Source of the DNA: Hydrangea macrophylla
Lineage: Eukaryota > Streptophyta > Magnoliopsida > Cornales > Hydrangeaceae
Reading direction: 5' to 3'
DNA length: 64,000 nt
Assembly: GCA_033977485.1 (NCBI GenBank)
Contig: CM066988.1
Coordinates: forward strand, 55,117,649-55,181,648
Below, piece after piece: positions 23,760 through 35,417 of the stretch (position 1 is its first letter; each line of letters starts with the position of its first letter). A program made the translations under genes and the position numbers. Under the pieces are notes generated by a model. That model was given only the letters and a program-made list of their open reading frames with translations. It was not told the DNA's origin and did no database searches.

Positions 23760-25059
23760 TGTCAGAATCAAGATAAAAAGTATGCTTTACTTTAAAGATT
23801 TGCAGTGTGGAAGTAAAGGTCAAACCCACAGAGATTGAAATACTAAAGTACTTTAACTTTAAAACCTAAACCTAGTTAATTTAGAAAATAGAATTTTGAT
23901 TTTGATTTTAATTAAACTAAGAATACTGAAAATAAATCTAAACTATGAAAGCGATTAAAAGTTGTTTTGATAAATATGTGTATTGAACCTAGGATTGTAA
24001 ATCCACCACTAGCTTCATAATAAGGGTATCTATGCATTCAATTAGCTTATTACGTTGGATGATAATGGAGAATTGTAGCTACAAGCCCAATTCCTCCGTC
24101 AAGAAGATAACTACGATTCAAGCATCAACATAATTCAACTTCGGTTAGCACAGAGTGTCTCACACTAAACTAGGGTTGCGGTACACTGCGTCTTCCCTAA
24201 GCATGAACTATTCAACTACTTGATATCACAATTCAAATAAGGACCATTCCGTGTAAATAATCCATACAAGCACATCAAATATAGATCATTGAGCACATCA
24301 CATCCAAAATAGATCTAAGACAAGAATAAACTTTGAAAGCTATGATTTAATCAATAGAAGTTCGATTTTATTATAAAAATCCTCTAAACATATAATCATC
24401 ATCCATACATAATAAAACTAAAAGAAAAACATAAATAACACCCTATTACTTGGCTAGGGTTTTATTGAAACCCTAGATATCAGTCTAAGCGGCCATAGAA
24501 TCGATAAATGGCAAGAGGTTAATGGAGGAGGCCATGGGAATCCTTGGTCTTCTTCTTCTTCTCCTTGATTTCCTCTCTTCAATGGCTGAAGTTTTTGTTG
24601 TATATGGATGTTTATAATGTTGTGTAACGTTGTGTCTAAGCCCTAAATTAAATTAGAATAGGGTATACATAGTTTTGGAGCAAGTTGGGGGCTTTTCTAA
24701 ACCTAATCGCACTAAAACTGCTTTATTTACAATTAGGCAATTTCGTTCACGCAGGGCTCTTCACAAAAATTTCCGTTTTCACTTTTTTCGTACAGGTCAC
24801 ACGAGTGTGTTTTTGGGAAGTCGCGCAAGTGGGCCACTCGAGTGAGGTTTTGATATGTCGCGCGAGCGGGCCGCTCACACAAGTTGGCTTTTTTTGCTCC
24901 TTTTCTTCTATTTTTACACCCTATTTAGCCTGGAACCCTTGCTTTATTCCAAAACCTACTAGAAAATAGAAAATAAAGTAAAAGTACACAAACACAGGAT
25001 AAAAAGTGCTAGCAAATGTAAATTAAGGCATGTCATTAGGATTTGTTCACTCCCGATCA
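23760..25059 (-). repeat. 5' LTR of the Athila-lineage remnant
   Basis: In element sense the LTR would start TGATCGGGAG (right edge 25,059) and end CTGACA (left edge 23,760), about 1.3 kb. The left edge is set by the PBS; the right edge is a best guess because the partner LTR is outside the window. A GC-rich palindrome cluster lies at about 24,795-24,885. No gene inside. Confidence 0.5.
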
Positions 25060-25604
25060 ATGAGAAAAAAAAATTACGGGCCAATAAAAACAAGGGGATA
25101 TGGATGTAGTTAGGGTTGAAAAGGCAAGCTGAGGGAGAAAGGAGGCTGCGGCTAGGTGTTTCAAGTCATGTGGGATGTCAGCCAGGTGTGAGTTGCTGTT
25201 GGCAAGGGCTGGAGAGGCTGATGAGGTTAACGGCTAAGCCAGAGAGGCTGAAGGGTTGAAGCCAAAGCCTAGGGGGGGCTGTGCCGAGAAGAGTATGGCC
25301 CTGGGGGGCTTTGTCAAGATGGGTAGAGACTATTGGGCCTCAACTGGTAGTGGTTTGTGGTGGTGGTAAGAGATTCCTCTTAGGGTGGCTCTGATACTAT
25401 GTTAACTTTTATGATTCGAGCTTAGGTCGAGATAAGAAGTCATAACCCTATTTATATTATAACGAAGATAAGCGTAATTACAATGATGTCCTTAGACAAT
25501 AATAAAAAGGATAATAAAAGATCTCTAACAACTCATAGCCACCTAATATATGACTCATATTAGACAGCTAATAGATAACTAATCCCAGAATATTTCAATA
25601 GGCA
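25060..25604 (-). mobile_element. Copia-type or TRIM-like LTR fragment with tRNA-Met PBS
   Basis: At 25,388-25,399 the minus strand reads TAGTATCAGAGC, one mismatch from the tRNA-iMet primer site, directly next to an LTR edge TGTTAAC at 25,400. An LTR of roughly 200 bp follows to about 25,597-25,604; it contains a TATA-like ATAATATAAATAGGG on the minus strand. To the left is about 330 bp of G-rich leader. No coding region is seen. Confidence 0.5.
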
Positions 25605-26750
25605 TATCAGATGCTGAGAGGTAAAGTATCACCTCGTTGATGGCATCTTGTACTGAAGAGGGTACACAATACCTTTACCTCCAATATGTCCATCCTACTC
25701 AAGTTAATGACATCCTCTCCAAAATACACGAGGGAGTTTGTGGGAGTCACATAGAAGGTCGGGCACTGTCCAAAAGAGCTCTACTCCAAGGTTACTTCTG
25801 ACCTACTACGGTTCGGGACTCCAAGGACAATGTCAGGAGGTGCGATAAATGCTAGAGGTCTGCTAAAATGTCCTCTGACTTGGCAGAAAAATCAGACTCC
25901 AATCCTTAGCCCATAGTCATTTGTGCAATGGGGCTTTGATATAGTCGGCCCCCTATCAACGGCAAAGGGCCAGGTCAAGTTCGCTGTTATTGCGATGGAC
26001 TACTTCATTAAGTGGGTGGAAGCCGAGCCCTTGGCGACCATAACCAAGAAGAAAATGGAAAGCTTTGTAGAAAAGAACATCCTTAGAAGGTTTGGCATCC
26101 CCCGGGTACTGGTCAACGATAATGGAAGGCAGTTTGATACACAAGTGTTTAGGTAATTCTGCTCGGGCTATGGCATTTCCAACCACTATTCCTCGTCGAA
26201 ATACCCTCAAGCGAATGGGCAGGCCAAGGTAACCAACTAGACAATCCTGCAGTCCATCAAGACAAGACTGGAAAATGCCAAAGGGCTATGGGCAGAAGAG
26301 TTACCGAGCCTGCTGTAGGCCTACCGCGTGACACCCCGAGCCTCAACGAGTTTGAAGCGGTGGTCTCAACAGAGCTTAACCCAAAATTGTATAAAGTGGA
26401 CAACTTCAACGTTGAGGAGAACGATGGACTGCTCAGGACCAAGCTCGATCTAATCGAGGAAAAAAGGGATTGGGCTTACGTAAGGATGGCGGCCTACAAG
26501 TAAAAGGTCTCACAGTACTTTAACAGGAAGGTGCAAAATCATAGCTTCCAAGTGGGGGAGCTCGTTCTCAAAGCGATGAACCAATCTACCAAGGTTACAG
26601 GCCACGGAAAGCTCGGGGCCAACTGAAGGGTCCCTATACGATCACTCAGGTAAACCGATCGGGAACTTACTAGTTGCAAACTATGGAAGGTCGAGAGCTA
26701 TCACACTCATAGAACTTGGAGCACCTACTCAAGTATTACCAATAGATTAA
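25605..26750 (+). pseudogene. Tat-lineage integrase, decayed
   Basis: A zinc-binding HHCC region can be read (IHEGVCGSH near 25,720, then CDKC near 25,840). It is followed by the catalytic core: WGFDIVGPLSTAKGQVKF with the first Asp, VAMDYF-type beta strand and KWVEAEPLATI, then VLVNDNGRQFD with the second Asp, then PQANGQAKVTN, where Lys stands in the usual Glu position. At least four stops interrupt the frame (for example near 26,154 and 26,238). It cannot encode an active integrase. Confidence 0.8.
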
Positions 26751-27163
26751 GCTAGCACATGCTTGATTTCTGGAGTAGCTCTTTTTGAGCCCTCTGGCAA
26801 TTTCTCGAGGAGCTCTTTTTGAGCCCTCAACAGTTTGGAAGAATTAATAAAGTTAACTTTATAGCAATGATGTTTTTTGCAGCAAAAGTCCTCGGACATA
26901 CCGGGGCACACAAAATACTACCGATTTGTGTGTGGCAAAAGACCTCGACAAACCCGAGGCATGCTTTGTACAAGCATCAAACTCTACTTAGGTGCATATC
27001 CGATGATAGAGGGTTAACCCCTTAGGTGGCCTACGATAGGGGAGTCAAAATGGTGAAAATAATAATAAAGCAAGGCTTTTGGAATATTAAATATATTGCT
27101 TGAAAGGAATTACAAGGAACAAGAAATTACTTAAGAAAGTAAAATACAGTAGTGTAAGAACAC
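26751..27163 (+). other. Post-integrase non-coding stretch
   Basis: It contains a short duplicated phrase (AGCTCTTTTTGAGCCCTC near 26,779 and 26,810). No gene is supported. Confidence 0.45.
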
Positions 27164-27632
27164 TTAGGGCATGTTTGGTAGACCGGAATGAACCCTGGAA
27201 TGGAATGGAATGGGCATTCTCAAGTTCATTCCATTACCATGTTTAGTATTATCAAATATAATGGAATGGTCATTCCTTTTTGGAATGAGATTCCTATGAA
27301 CATAGGAATAGGCATTCCTTTTCAAAACATAAGGAATGCCCATTCCATTCCTAATGGAATGACTCAATATGGTAATGTCAACTTTTTCAACTTTCCTTTT
27401 TCTTTATTTAACCCTGATATGGTAATGTTCTTTGACTAAAATAAATTTATTAAAAATTTTGAATATTCAATTAAAGTTTAATATCATTCCATTCCTAGGT
27501 ATGTAGCCAAACACATGAATGAAATGGTCATTCCTATTCCATTCATGTTTCATTCCATTCCTGAACTCACTCCATTCCTGAACTCATTCCATTCCCAAAT
27601 CATTTCATTCTTGCGTAACAAACATGCCCTAA
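27164..27632. mobile_element. MITE with GGGCATGTTTG terminal inverted repeats
   Basis: The ends TTAGGGCATGTTTG (27,164) and CAAACATGCCCTAA (27,632) are inverted repeats that extend to about 29 bp with a few mismatches. The 463-bp body is rich in GGAATG and CATTCC. The outer TTA/TAA could be a 3-bp target site as in PIF/Harbinger elements, but it is not an identical direct repeat, so the superfamily is unsure. No transposase. Confidence 0.65.
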
Positions 27633-28399
27633 AAGAAATTAAGAAAGCTAAAAGGAAGCTATTGGATGTTTAGAAAAGAAATGCTAAGTTGGATGCATTT
27701 GAGGAGTGTTTGGTTGTGTTGAGTTGTTGGGGGGTCTGAACTATTTGGGGTTGTTGTGTATATATAGAGTGAGATTTGAGCTTTTGCTTACTCCCTAAGC
27801 TAGCTCTTGAAATATCTCAATGCATTGGGACCCACCATTTGCTATGTTCAAAGCATCTTGAAACTTGCATTTATTGGAACTCATAAAATGACTTGGGCCC
27901 ACCAATTTGTGATTCACGAATCGATCAAGCCTTTAACGCCAAAGTGGTCATGGCCAGAGAGGTGGTAGCTTGCTTTAGCATCTTGATGCCTTTTTATAAT
28001 AAAGGAACTCCATGGGCCATATTGATTTTGCTTTGGTGTGGGCCAATCGTTTGGGGCCCATCAAATGACTTTTTTAAGTTGAAAGAATTATGTTGGCAAG
28101 GACTGATGATGTGCCTGATGGCAATGGTAATAATCAAGGCTGATGGTTTGGCATGGGCGATGGCTTGGTGATGCATATTTGCCGCTTTCACATTTTAAAT
28201 ACCCACGTGTTTGAGTATTTAATATTTGGTCTAGAGAGTAAGTGTCCTTTTAGTCCGAATGCTCACCGTCACTCGGCCATGTCTTATACTTTCGACCAAA
28301 CTCCCCAAACCATCGGCCATGTAACAAAATATATATTTTGGGTGAAAACACAAGCTTAAGTTTGGCCTGACGGTTCTATTGAATCTGCTTCCCCTTCTA
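27633..28399. other. Non-coding stretch of the Tat-lineage remnant
   Basis: No gene, RNA or clear repeat can be supported here. A TATATATAGAG element near 27,758 could be promoter-like but lacks context. Confidence 0.4.
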
Positions 28400-30220
28400 A
28401 TTAGCTAATGTTTGGGCAATCCCGAGCTCCAAGGTCGCTTCTTTGACCTTCTCCTTCTCTGTCGACAACTCGGCCTGAGCTGTTGAGGCTTGGTTGGAGA
28501 GTTCAGCTAGCTACAACTCGATCCCAGCTGTGAGACATCCAAGCTAAAAAATAGCAAAATTGAGGTCAGTACAATCGAAAGGCAAAAGTAAAACAGAGAA
28601 CATGTGGATGGGCTACTTACAAACTCTGAGAAGTGGAACAGCCACCCGGACAGGTCAGCAGCCGGAACCTTCTCGAACCTTTGGAGGGCCTCGGGAAGTG
28701 AGGTACCCCGGATCCTGTCCCGGAGTGGAATCGCCGAGGGGCTAGGACTCCCATCTATACGAAGGCCGAGTGGGCTAGGCAAGTCTGCCCTCACTGCCGA
28801 GTCAGGAGTATTGTCCCCGACCTTCTCCCGAGAAGGGGTCGGGACAGCCTTTGGGACCTATTGAGGCCCCATCTTCAACCTCTGGAATGCACCGCCCTCT
28901 CTGGCAACATTCCCTGGGCGCATTCTCACCCCGGCTGCCTTTTCAGCTGAAGCACCCTCCTTAGCAGCCAGCGTCGCCATGTCCTTTCTTGGAGCCATCG
29001 CTGTCAAAAAAGGAACGCAGGGTCAAATGATGGTCAAACAAAAAAATTTCAAGAACAAAATAAAAGCAATCGGGAACATTTACCAGGGGTTGGGGATGGG
29101 AAGTTGGGGGCATTGAATATCTTCTTCGGTTTGAAGCTCTCTATCCGATCGCCAAACTTGCTCAACAACTGGTTAATGTCGATCGGAGCCGAGGTGACAC
29201 TTAGAATTATCTCTTGGCACTCGATCAAAATTTATGGGACAACAAAAGGTTCAACTGCAGAAAGGATCTTGGTGGTTAATGTCCAGAAAATAAAAGGAAG
29301 TAAGTGTACTAGGAAAAAAAAAGGACAATCAGAGCCTTACCCCTCAGTTCGGTCGACCAGGTCGTGGGCAAGACAACTTCCATCCCAGGGTCAGTCTTGT
29401 ACAACCCCTAGAAAGAGACGTGGAATAATTTCTTCTTCTAGCCCTTGTTGTTACTCAGACACCTACCTATAATTTTTCTCTCCTACCGAGAATTTAGAGA
29501 GAAGAACCTGAGCTCCCCGGATAAGGGAAAAGCTCGAAATGTCCACAGGAACTTCTGGAGGGTCAGGGTATACCCGAAATATTGGGGCCATAGATTTACC
29601 GCCCCCATTAGGACTCTCCAAGTGTTGGGTGTAAGTTGGGAGGGGTGATCCCAAGGTAACTCAGAAGATCTTGGGCTAATGGGTGCATAGGAACACGAGT
29701 GCTTGTTAAGAACGCGTCCTCATAGAAGGTGACATACCCCAGGCTCCCTCCAACAAGCCCCGAGGTGTCTCTCTGGGATGGCCAAGGAGAAGAGGTCGGG
29801 AATGGCAAACCTAGTCCTATAGACCAGATCTTGCGCCCTTAGTTCCTATACCTCTACAGGAGAACTCGGGAATAGGCTTTGCAGACATAGACTTATCGTT
29901 TCTAGAGCCAGAGGGCTTGAGGGCATGGACATCCCCCTGATCCCTAAGAACGCTCCCACTAGAAATTGTTATTGGGACTCTACCCTCGCTGCGGCGGACA
30001 GAAAGGGGATGGGACATCGGAGAGTCACTCGGTTCGTGTGTCCCCGATCGAGAGGCCTCATTGTCCGACCGAGATGACAAGTTGAAGTCCGAATGGCACA
30101 TGATTGGACCCCTAAGTGCCGATTGGTCTACCCGAGGATGCCCCAAGAACGGATTGGGAAATCCTAACCTAAGGTATAAATTGGGAAAGGTCAAAAGGCG
30201 GACATGCAAGGAATCCAAAG
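28400..30220 (-). pseudogene. Antisense ORF of Tat-lineage type (putative gypsy-type transposon domain), decayed
   Basis: On the minus strand, starting near 30,218, broken frames carry HQRDTSGLVGG-like and GYVTFYEDAF...PMHPLAQDLLSYLGI segments (29,808-29,640). The following part (29,640-29,450) is readable only with frameshifts. This resembles the plant-specific domain called putative gypsy-type transposon (PF04195-like), found in antisense ORFs of Tat elements. A further charged, alanine-rich stretch (near 28,998-28,640) may be its C-terminal part. Function is unknown in the family. Multiple stops and shifts make it a pseudogene. Confidence 0.55.
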
Positions 30221-30549
30221 TTCAAAAGACAAATAGGCCTCTGTCAGTAAGGGCCTAGGAGATGCAAACCCAGTTTGCTAGTAAAGCTAAGGAATCCCCA
30301 GTCCTAAGGAAGAAACAGAACCTCAAGGAAAAGAAGTCCCACTCCCGACTCATCCCTAATGGGTTTCTACACTCCAAAATGACACTTAAGAGATGAAAAA
30401 AAAGAGAAAAAGACGCAGAAGAGAGTAGGATAGGAGGACTTAAGTGGTCGGGAAAACAACTCCGTACGCTTTCTCTCTCTCGAATGTACAGAGCTTCTTT
30501 TTCTAAAATTGGTGAAATGACGTAAGGGAAGAGAGGAAAACCCCAGGGC

Positions 30550-30565
30550 CTCAATATATAGGGTT
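30550..30565 (-). promoter_or_regulatory. Candidate TATA box for the antisense ORF
   Basis: On the minus strand CTATATATTGAGG lies about 335 bp upstream of the ORF start at 30,218. A pyrimidine-rich stretch follows about 30 bp downstream, fitting a transcription start. A CCAAT-type motif lies roughly 40 bp upstream. The sense LTR cannot drive this strand, so a separate promoter would be needed. Confidence 0.4.
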
Positions 30566-30915
30566 GGCGGACGGTCAAGATCTTTTCAGATCCAATGGTC
30601 GGGCGTGAAAACCGAACCGCAGATAGCTGTCCCACACCTCGGGCAGACAGGCAGTCAATTCGGACAGCTGAAAAGGCACCTCGGGACACGCATGCATTTA
30701 ATACATGATGAGACACTCTCGCTTGGTCCTAACTATCTGGTCCTGACGGCACCAGTTCAATTCGTTCTTGAATACCACCAGTCCCGTGTTAACATGTGGA
30801 CACCCGAGTCCCAGAGCTCCGAGCAGTCAAGTAATGGCCTATTCCCAAAATGAAAAATCTAAAGGATAAACGTAGATTTCCATGCTTAACTTGACGTAGT
30901 GCCAATTCAATCTTG

Positions 30916-31526
30916 GAAATGGGGGGCAACTAATACACCCAAAATGGTCCAGTAATCCAGTACTCGAGGCCCAACCTCCAATGTTCCAAGTCAGACCCTG
31001 ACTAATCTCCATCCAGACCAAGACAAGCATAACTACTTGGATGATCACTATCCCGAGCGGTCCATGATACTTAAAGCTTCCGAGTTATGTAGCATGGGGT
31101 CCTATTAGAGGAGAAGCCCGACCTACAGGTCGGAATAACATCCCCTAGTCACCAAACAGCTCAGGACCAACTCGTCTCGCCCAAAGGCATGCCCCACATC
31201 TCGGACTCTAGTAGTTTTCTAAACTAGTTAGGAAACCTTCCGATACGCATAAATAGTTTTCTCATCAGGCTAGGAAACTGACCGGATTTGCAGCAATCTT
31301 GGTAGCTGTTAATTAGTTACCTAAACAAACTCAAATGTCTTGTAAAGGAGGACTCTTCCTTAGTTCCTTCTATGAAAGGGTCCTCCCATCCTTCTAAGAA
31401 GGGATCCCGAGTTCAATCGAACCAATTGACATCATCAGGCCTCTTCTAAAGAAACTCTAGTATCATCCCTGCATGGTCGACCCTTGATAGTTCTCGTCAC
31501 CATTGTTGGATCACCAAGGTCCCTGC
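30916..31526 (+). repeat. Polypurine tract and putative 3' LTR of the Tat-lineage remnant
   Basis: GGAAATGGGGGGCAAC (30,915-30,930) precedes TAATACACCC, similar in layout to the AAAGAGGGGCAAAC and TGTAGACACC junction of the other Tat-like element. An LTR of about 0.6 kb is inferred to run to near 31,526. The right edge is a guess. Confidence 0.4.
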
Positions 31527-31608
31527 AGTAATAACAACAGGCAAAATGGCAATTTGATAATTAAATTTATACTTGTACACACTTTAAATACATTAAGAAT
31601 AATAATAA

Positions 31609-31860
31609 AATCCTTCGTCCCATATTTTGAGTCTTGTATTCTATTTTGGGATATTCTAAAATTAGTGTCCACTTTCCTAAATTAGTATATAAGTTTTACC
31701 TACTTTCTAAAACTACCATTCCTTGAAATCTACACTGAGACAAAACTAAAAAAGTTGTTGTAATGATTGGGGGCAATTGTGAAAAGTAGGTGTAGATTCT
31801 TTTTGTTCCCTTAATAAGTCGAGTTCCCAAAGGTGGACTCAAAATATGTGACGGAGGGAG
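31609..31860. mobile_element. Stowaway-like MITE
   Basis: A 252-bp element has about 25-bp inverted ends: TCCTTCGTCCCATATTTTGA on the left and the complement of GACGGAGGGAG on the right. The right flank is TA. The CTCCCTCCGTCCC-type terminus is typical of Stowaway (Tc1/mariner) MITEs in plants. No coding capacity. Confidence 0.65.
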
Positions 31861-31861
31861 T

Positions 31862-31921
31862 AATATGTATGCATGCATATATGTATGTATATGTATATGT
31901 ATGTATACATATACATATACA
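31862..31921. repeat. TATG/TATA-rich microsatellite
   Basis: Alternating ATGT, ATAT and ATAC units form a self-complementary simple repeat immediately after the Stowaway-like MITE. Confidence 0.8.
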
Positions 31922-32307
31922 CAAAAGGATAATTTACAAAAGTAACTTAAGGCTTATATGGTAATTCTAAGATTCATTAAAAGATGTCTTAAGGGCCAAA
32001 CAAGCCTTAATCTACAAAATTAATTTGAGGCTTGTTGGTAATGCAAAGGTTCCTTGAAGATGCCTTAAGGCTCAAACAAAGTTTGCCAAACAAGACTCAA
32101 GTTGCTATTCATAGTAACTTGAGGTAGATAAATGTAATGTGAAATTACCAAACAACCAAATTATAAACCCAAAATGACCATTTAGGCCAAATTAATTTGG
32201 CTTATGAGTTGTTTGACTTTTGGCTTAATAACTTAGCATGTGTTAACAATAGTGCATCATTGGGGATGCTGTAATGTGTCAAAATTGAAAAAACAAAGAC
32301 TGAAGTG
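31922..32307. other. AT-rich non-coding stretch
   Basis: No gene is seen. A phrase TGTCAAAATTGAAAAA followed by AAGACTGAAGTGTC (32,276-32,308) recurs in near form at 59,187-59,218. Confidence 0.4.
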
Positions 32308-32853
32308 TCCATTTTTTTTCTTCTAAAAAATGGTAAATAAAAGAACAAAGGGCATACCCTAAGATATACAATAAGCTCAACCAGGAGGACTGTGGCACGA
32401 AAAAGCCACACCAAAAAAAGTCCAAAGCCTAACCTAAGAAGCAAACATGAAACCAAGTGGAAAAGCCAAAACTAGAAACCATACAACAAAACAAACAAGG
32501 AGCCACAAACCAAAACAAACAGAAGGCTGAATAAAACCAAAGACAGCCAACACACCACTTTAGGTCCAATTACTAATAATTACATCAAGTTGGCTATGTC
32601 GTTTCCATTTAATTCAGATTTGGGCATTGACTTGTGAGATCAAGGTCTTCAACAGAATTTCTTTTGGATTGGTAGTATTCTTGAAAGATCTAGAGTTTCG
32701 TTCTCTCCACAACTCATAAACAACAACTCCAACACAAATTTCAGGAATAGCATTATGAGGCTTCATCCCTTTCTAATGTTGTGCCATCCACTTTTCTCTC
32801 TTTCTCATTACGGGCCATGCTTTTTTTACACCACTATCTACGTTATAGGAAGA
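32308..32853 (-). mobile_element. LINE (L1-type) 3' end fragment, 5'-truncated
   Basis: The minus strand encodes the C-terminal tail typical of plant LINE reverse transcriptases: VGVVVYELWRERNSRSFKN, then KEILLKTLISQVNAQI ending in a stop (32,760-32,630). A GT-rich 3' untranslated region and a short A-run (plus-strand T-run near 32,312-32,319) follow. RT and endonuclease domains are absent. The fragment ends where a Helitron-like terminus begins at 32,854. Confidence 0.55.
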
Positions 32854-32881
32854 TTAGTACGTACCCGTGCCCGCAGGCACT
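32854..32881 (-). mobile_element. Helitron-like 3' terminus
   Basis: Read on the minus strand, a small hairpin (GTGCC, 4-nt loop, GGCAC) is followed 9 nt later by CTAA and then T. This fits the Helitron rule of a hairpin, a CTRR end and insertion before T. The element would extend rightward. Its 5' end was not found, and no Rep/helicase is seen, so it would be non-autonomous. Confidence 0.35.
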
Positions 32882-34901
32882 GTGAAAAAAAAATAATAAA
32901 ACAAGAACAACAAGAAGTCACAAGCTAATCATATGACCATTCAAGAATTTATTTTCAAGTAAAAATCTTTAGCAATGGACCGTGCCCAGGTGCAAAAAAA
33001 GAAATTAAAAAAATGTAAATCAAGCTTTGCTATATCAAAATTTATTTTCCAACTTTGCAAATCACATGAGCATTGAATCAAACCATTAGATGAAAGCAAA
33101 CAAAACAACCCAAAATCTAATCAATCACAAGGTTTTAATTCATATGTATTTTGTGTAGAAAAAATAAGAGTTTGTGAATTATTTGATACACCAAATTTCC
33201 TTACGATTGGCTTCTCTTGCAATTCATAATTACAATATCCAGCATGAATGTTCAAAACACATTCATAATAACTTGATCAAGAGGAGGAAAGTAGTAAAAA
33301 TTACATAAATCTATCTAGTAACGCAATCAAACAGCTGTAAGTGTTTTTCACCTCTTCCTCCACTTTACCTCAAAATTCATCATAGACATCTTCAGTCCAC
33401 CTCCAAATCCTGAATATTTTGTCGATAAAAATTAGCGTTATATTAGCTAGATACAAAAGACATAAACCTTACAAACACAATACACACGCTTAACTTGAAA
33501 ATTTTCTATTTTTCTTCATTTAGAGATTTATGTAAACAAACAAAGAAATTGAAGAGTAGAAAAGTTAGGAAAAGTGAAACAGGACATATTTTTATAGTAA
33601 GAAATGTTGGTAGTTTTTTTGTGCATGGCAGATAACATTTTTGGTTTTAAATAATTAACAAATGAATACCAAAGTATTCAGGCCAATCAAAGCTTTAATA
33701 ATTCCATGACTCCAGGGGCAATGATTATACAATTTAGCTCTTATCTACTTCTTTTTATCATTGGCAGCTTGAAAGTACTATATGGAGACACAAATTATAT
33801 GTACTTGCATTGACTTGAGAAGCAAGAACTTTCTAAAGCATCCATAAACGAAAAGCTTAACACCCTAGGCTTCCGCTTCCTTCAAAAATTTCAGTGGGAA
33901 AGTCATAAAAATCATTATTTCCTCCAACACTTCATATATGGATGCCTAACTATCCATTAAAGAGCCATTGCCAATCATACTACATTGACATTTGAAAAAC
34001 TGACAGAATACAAACTACATAAACATAAACTCAATAAGGCATGTTAATGAATCGGATACAAACCGTATTCATAATATCCAAATCGATTTACTTTGATCTG
34101 ATTGTGAAGTTCATATCCAGTCCTTCTAGGCATGGAGTACGTAGTCCATCATTATTAGTTTCACCTTGAAAGCCTACAACCACAACATCAACACAAACTA
34201 ATACATCGTCGAGATCAATTTGTTTTTTATTTATCTCTTTTGTATACAATAAACAATTTCAACAGTTTAGTCATAATGCAAAAAATAAAAAAAGAAAACA
34301 AATAAATGAAAAAGAAAGTCTAAGACCTTATTGTGCCCTGGTTGTTGCTTCAACCCTTAGACTATTAGCTCTCTGAAATGCGTCCACTTCCTTTAACAAA
34401 ACAAATTCCACACTCTTTTTCTTCACTTCCTCAACATATTTGGCCAGAAGATTTCCAGTTACTTGTCGTACACTTGCGATCAGAAAACAGAAATAAGCAA
34501 AATATGTATAATATATCAAACAAACCAAGCATTTAAAAAAATCTGGAGGATTAAAAAAAAAAAAAAACCACCCATGAAATGATTTTCTTATCAAAATATA
34601 GATTGAAAAAAATCAAGCACATACCCATATATGTTTTTGATTATTATCTTATGAATATCAATTGGACGAAGATCAAATTGAATCAGTCAAGAACATTAAG
34701 CAAAGATACATGTAGTCCAAGTTATCCCGAAACCTGAGGCATTCTGATGGGTATCAAGAGGGGGGCTATTACGATGGTCTCTCTTTCTCTCTTAGTTCTT
34801 CTTTCCTTACATAGATTCCATCCTATTGTTTTTAGTACAGTCTAAGATTAAGTAGTAGGGATCAACCTGTCAAAACAATCTAATTCCTTTATTGGCAGCT
34901 T
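32882..34901. other. AT-rich non-coding stretch left of the Athila element
   Basis: About 2 kb without a supported gene. A minus-strand open frame at 34,328-34,594 includes a plausible 45-residue segment with a charged helix, but a T-run region upstream and lack of family match leave it unassigned. The tract may belong to the Helitron-like element. Confidence 0.4.
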
Positions 34902-35380
34902 TGTGCAAAGCGGGGGTATTTGTAAAATACAACCGCGCTAAAAGGAAGAATTGTATTAGTTTTTATCACAACTTCCCGTTTTATCTGCAATTTGCATTGC
35001 AAGGCTAATTTTCATACAATATGATTAATCTATGATAAAGTGTATTGTTTTAGCTGTTGTTTGTGCAGATCACTGTTGTGTGGACTAAACAGATGGACAT
35101 CAGGATACATGGAATGCTGGAATGAAAACAAGAGAAGTCAAAGCTAAAATTTGGAGTTCGATCGATCTAACCTAGTTCGATCGATCGAGCGTTCGATCGC
35201 TTAAAGAGTGTTGAAGCGCTTGAGGCTTAAGGGTTCGATCGATCGAGAGCAGTTAGATTGATTGAACGTGGTATTTCCAGTAACATTCGTGCGCGCAGCA
35301 GATGCGGGTTTTTAACCCTAGTTTTAGGTTTTTCTTATATATATGTGTATTGTATACGTCCAGGAGGACGCCCACGTCTT

Positions 35381-35417
<37 letters not shown>

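Larger units (their letters stand above)
3168..25059 (-). mobile_element. Athila-lineage gag-protease element, host of a nested stack
   Basis: Three separated pieces (3168-5307, 20,271-21,194, 23,309-25,059) read as one minus-strand element. From right to left they give a 5' LTR (about 23,760-25,059), a tRNA-Asp PBS (23,735-23,748), a leader, gag, and a retropepsin ending at 3827. The interruptions are the Tat-like element, the solo Tekay LTR and the copia element; the first two have target duplications at the joints. Protease motifs match those of the intact Athila element at 34,902. No RT, RNase H or integrase is seen after protease, so this was probably a gag-PR non-autonomous form. Its 3' LTR would lie left of the window. 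Confidence 0.75.
25605..31526 (+). mobile_element. Tat-lineage retrotransposon remnant with antisense ORF
   Basis: A plus-strand integrase remnant (25,600-26,750) is followed by a non-coding stretch with a MITE, then an antisense (minus-strand) ORF remnant (28,400-30,220), a polypurine tract (about 30,916-30,930) and a putative 3' LTR. This order is known in some Tat-lineage elements that carry an extra antisense ORF between integrase and the 3' LTR. The 5' half is missing. The right border is uncertain. Confidence 0.55.

Noticed and set aside
27188..27439. Coding region within the GGAATG-rich stretch
   Set aside because: The frame follows the internal repeats of a MITE bounded by inverted ends.
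34328..34594. Host gene exon on the minus strand
   Set aside because: The N-terminal half is T-rich low-complexity translation and no family was recognised; the last 45 residues are plausible but unsupported.
35382..35417. Poly(T) run as the tail of a LINE or SINE
   Set aside because: The same run is in the 3' LTR at 48,336-48,369, so it is part of the LTR.
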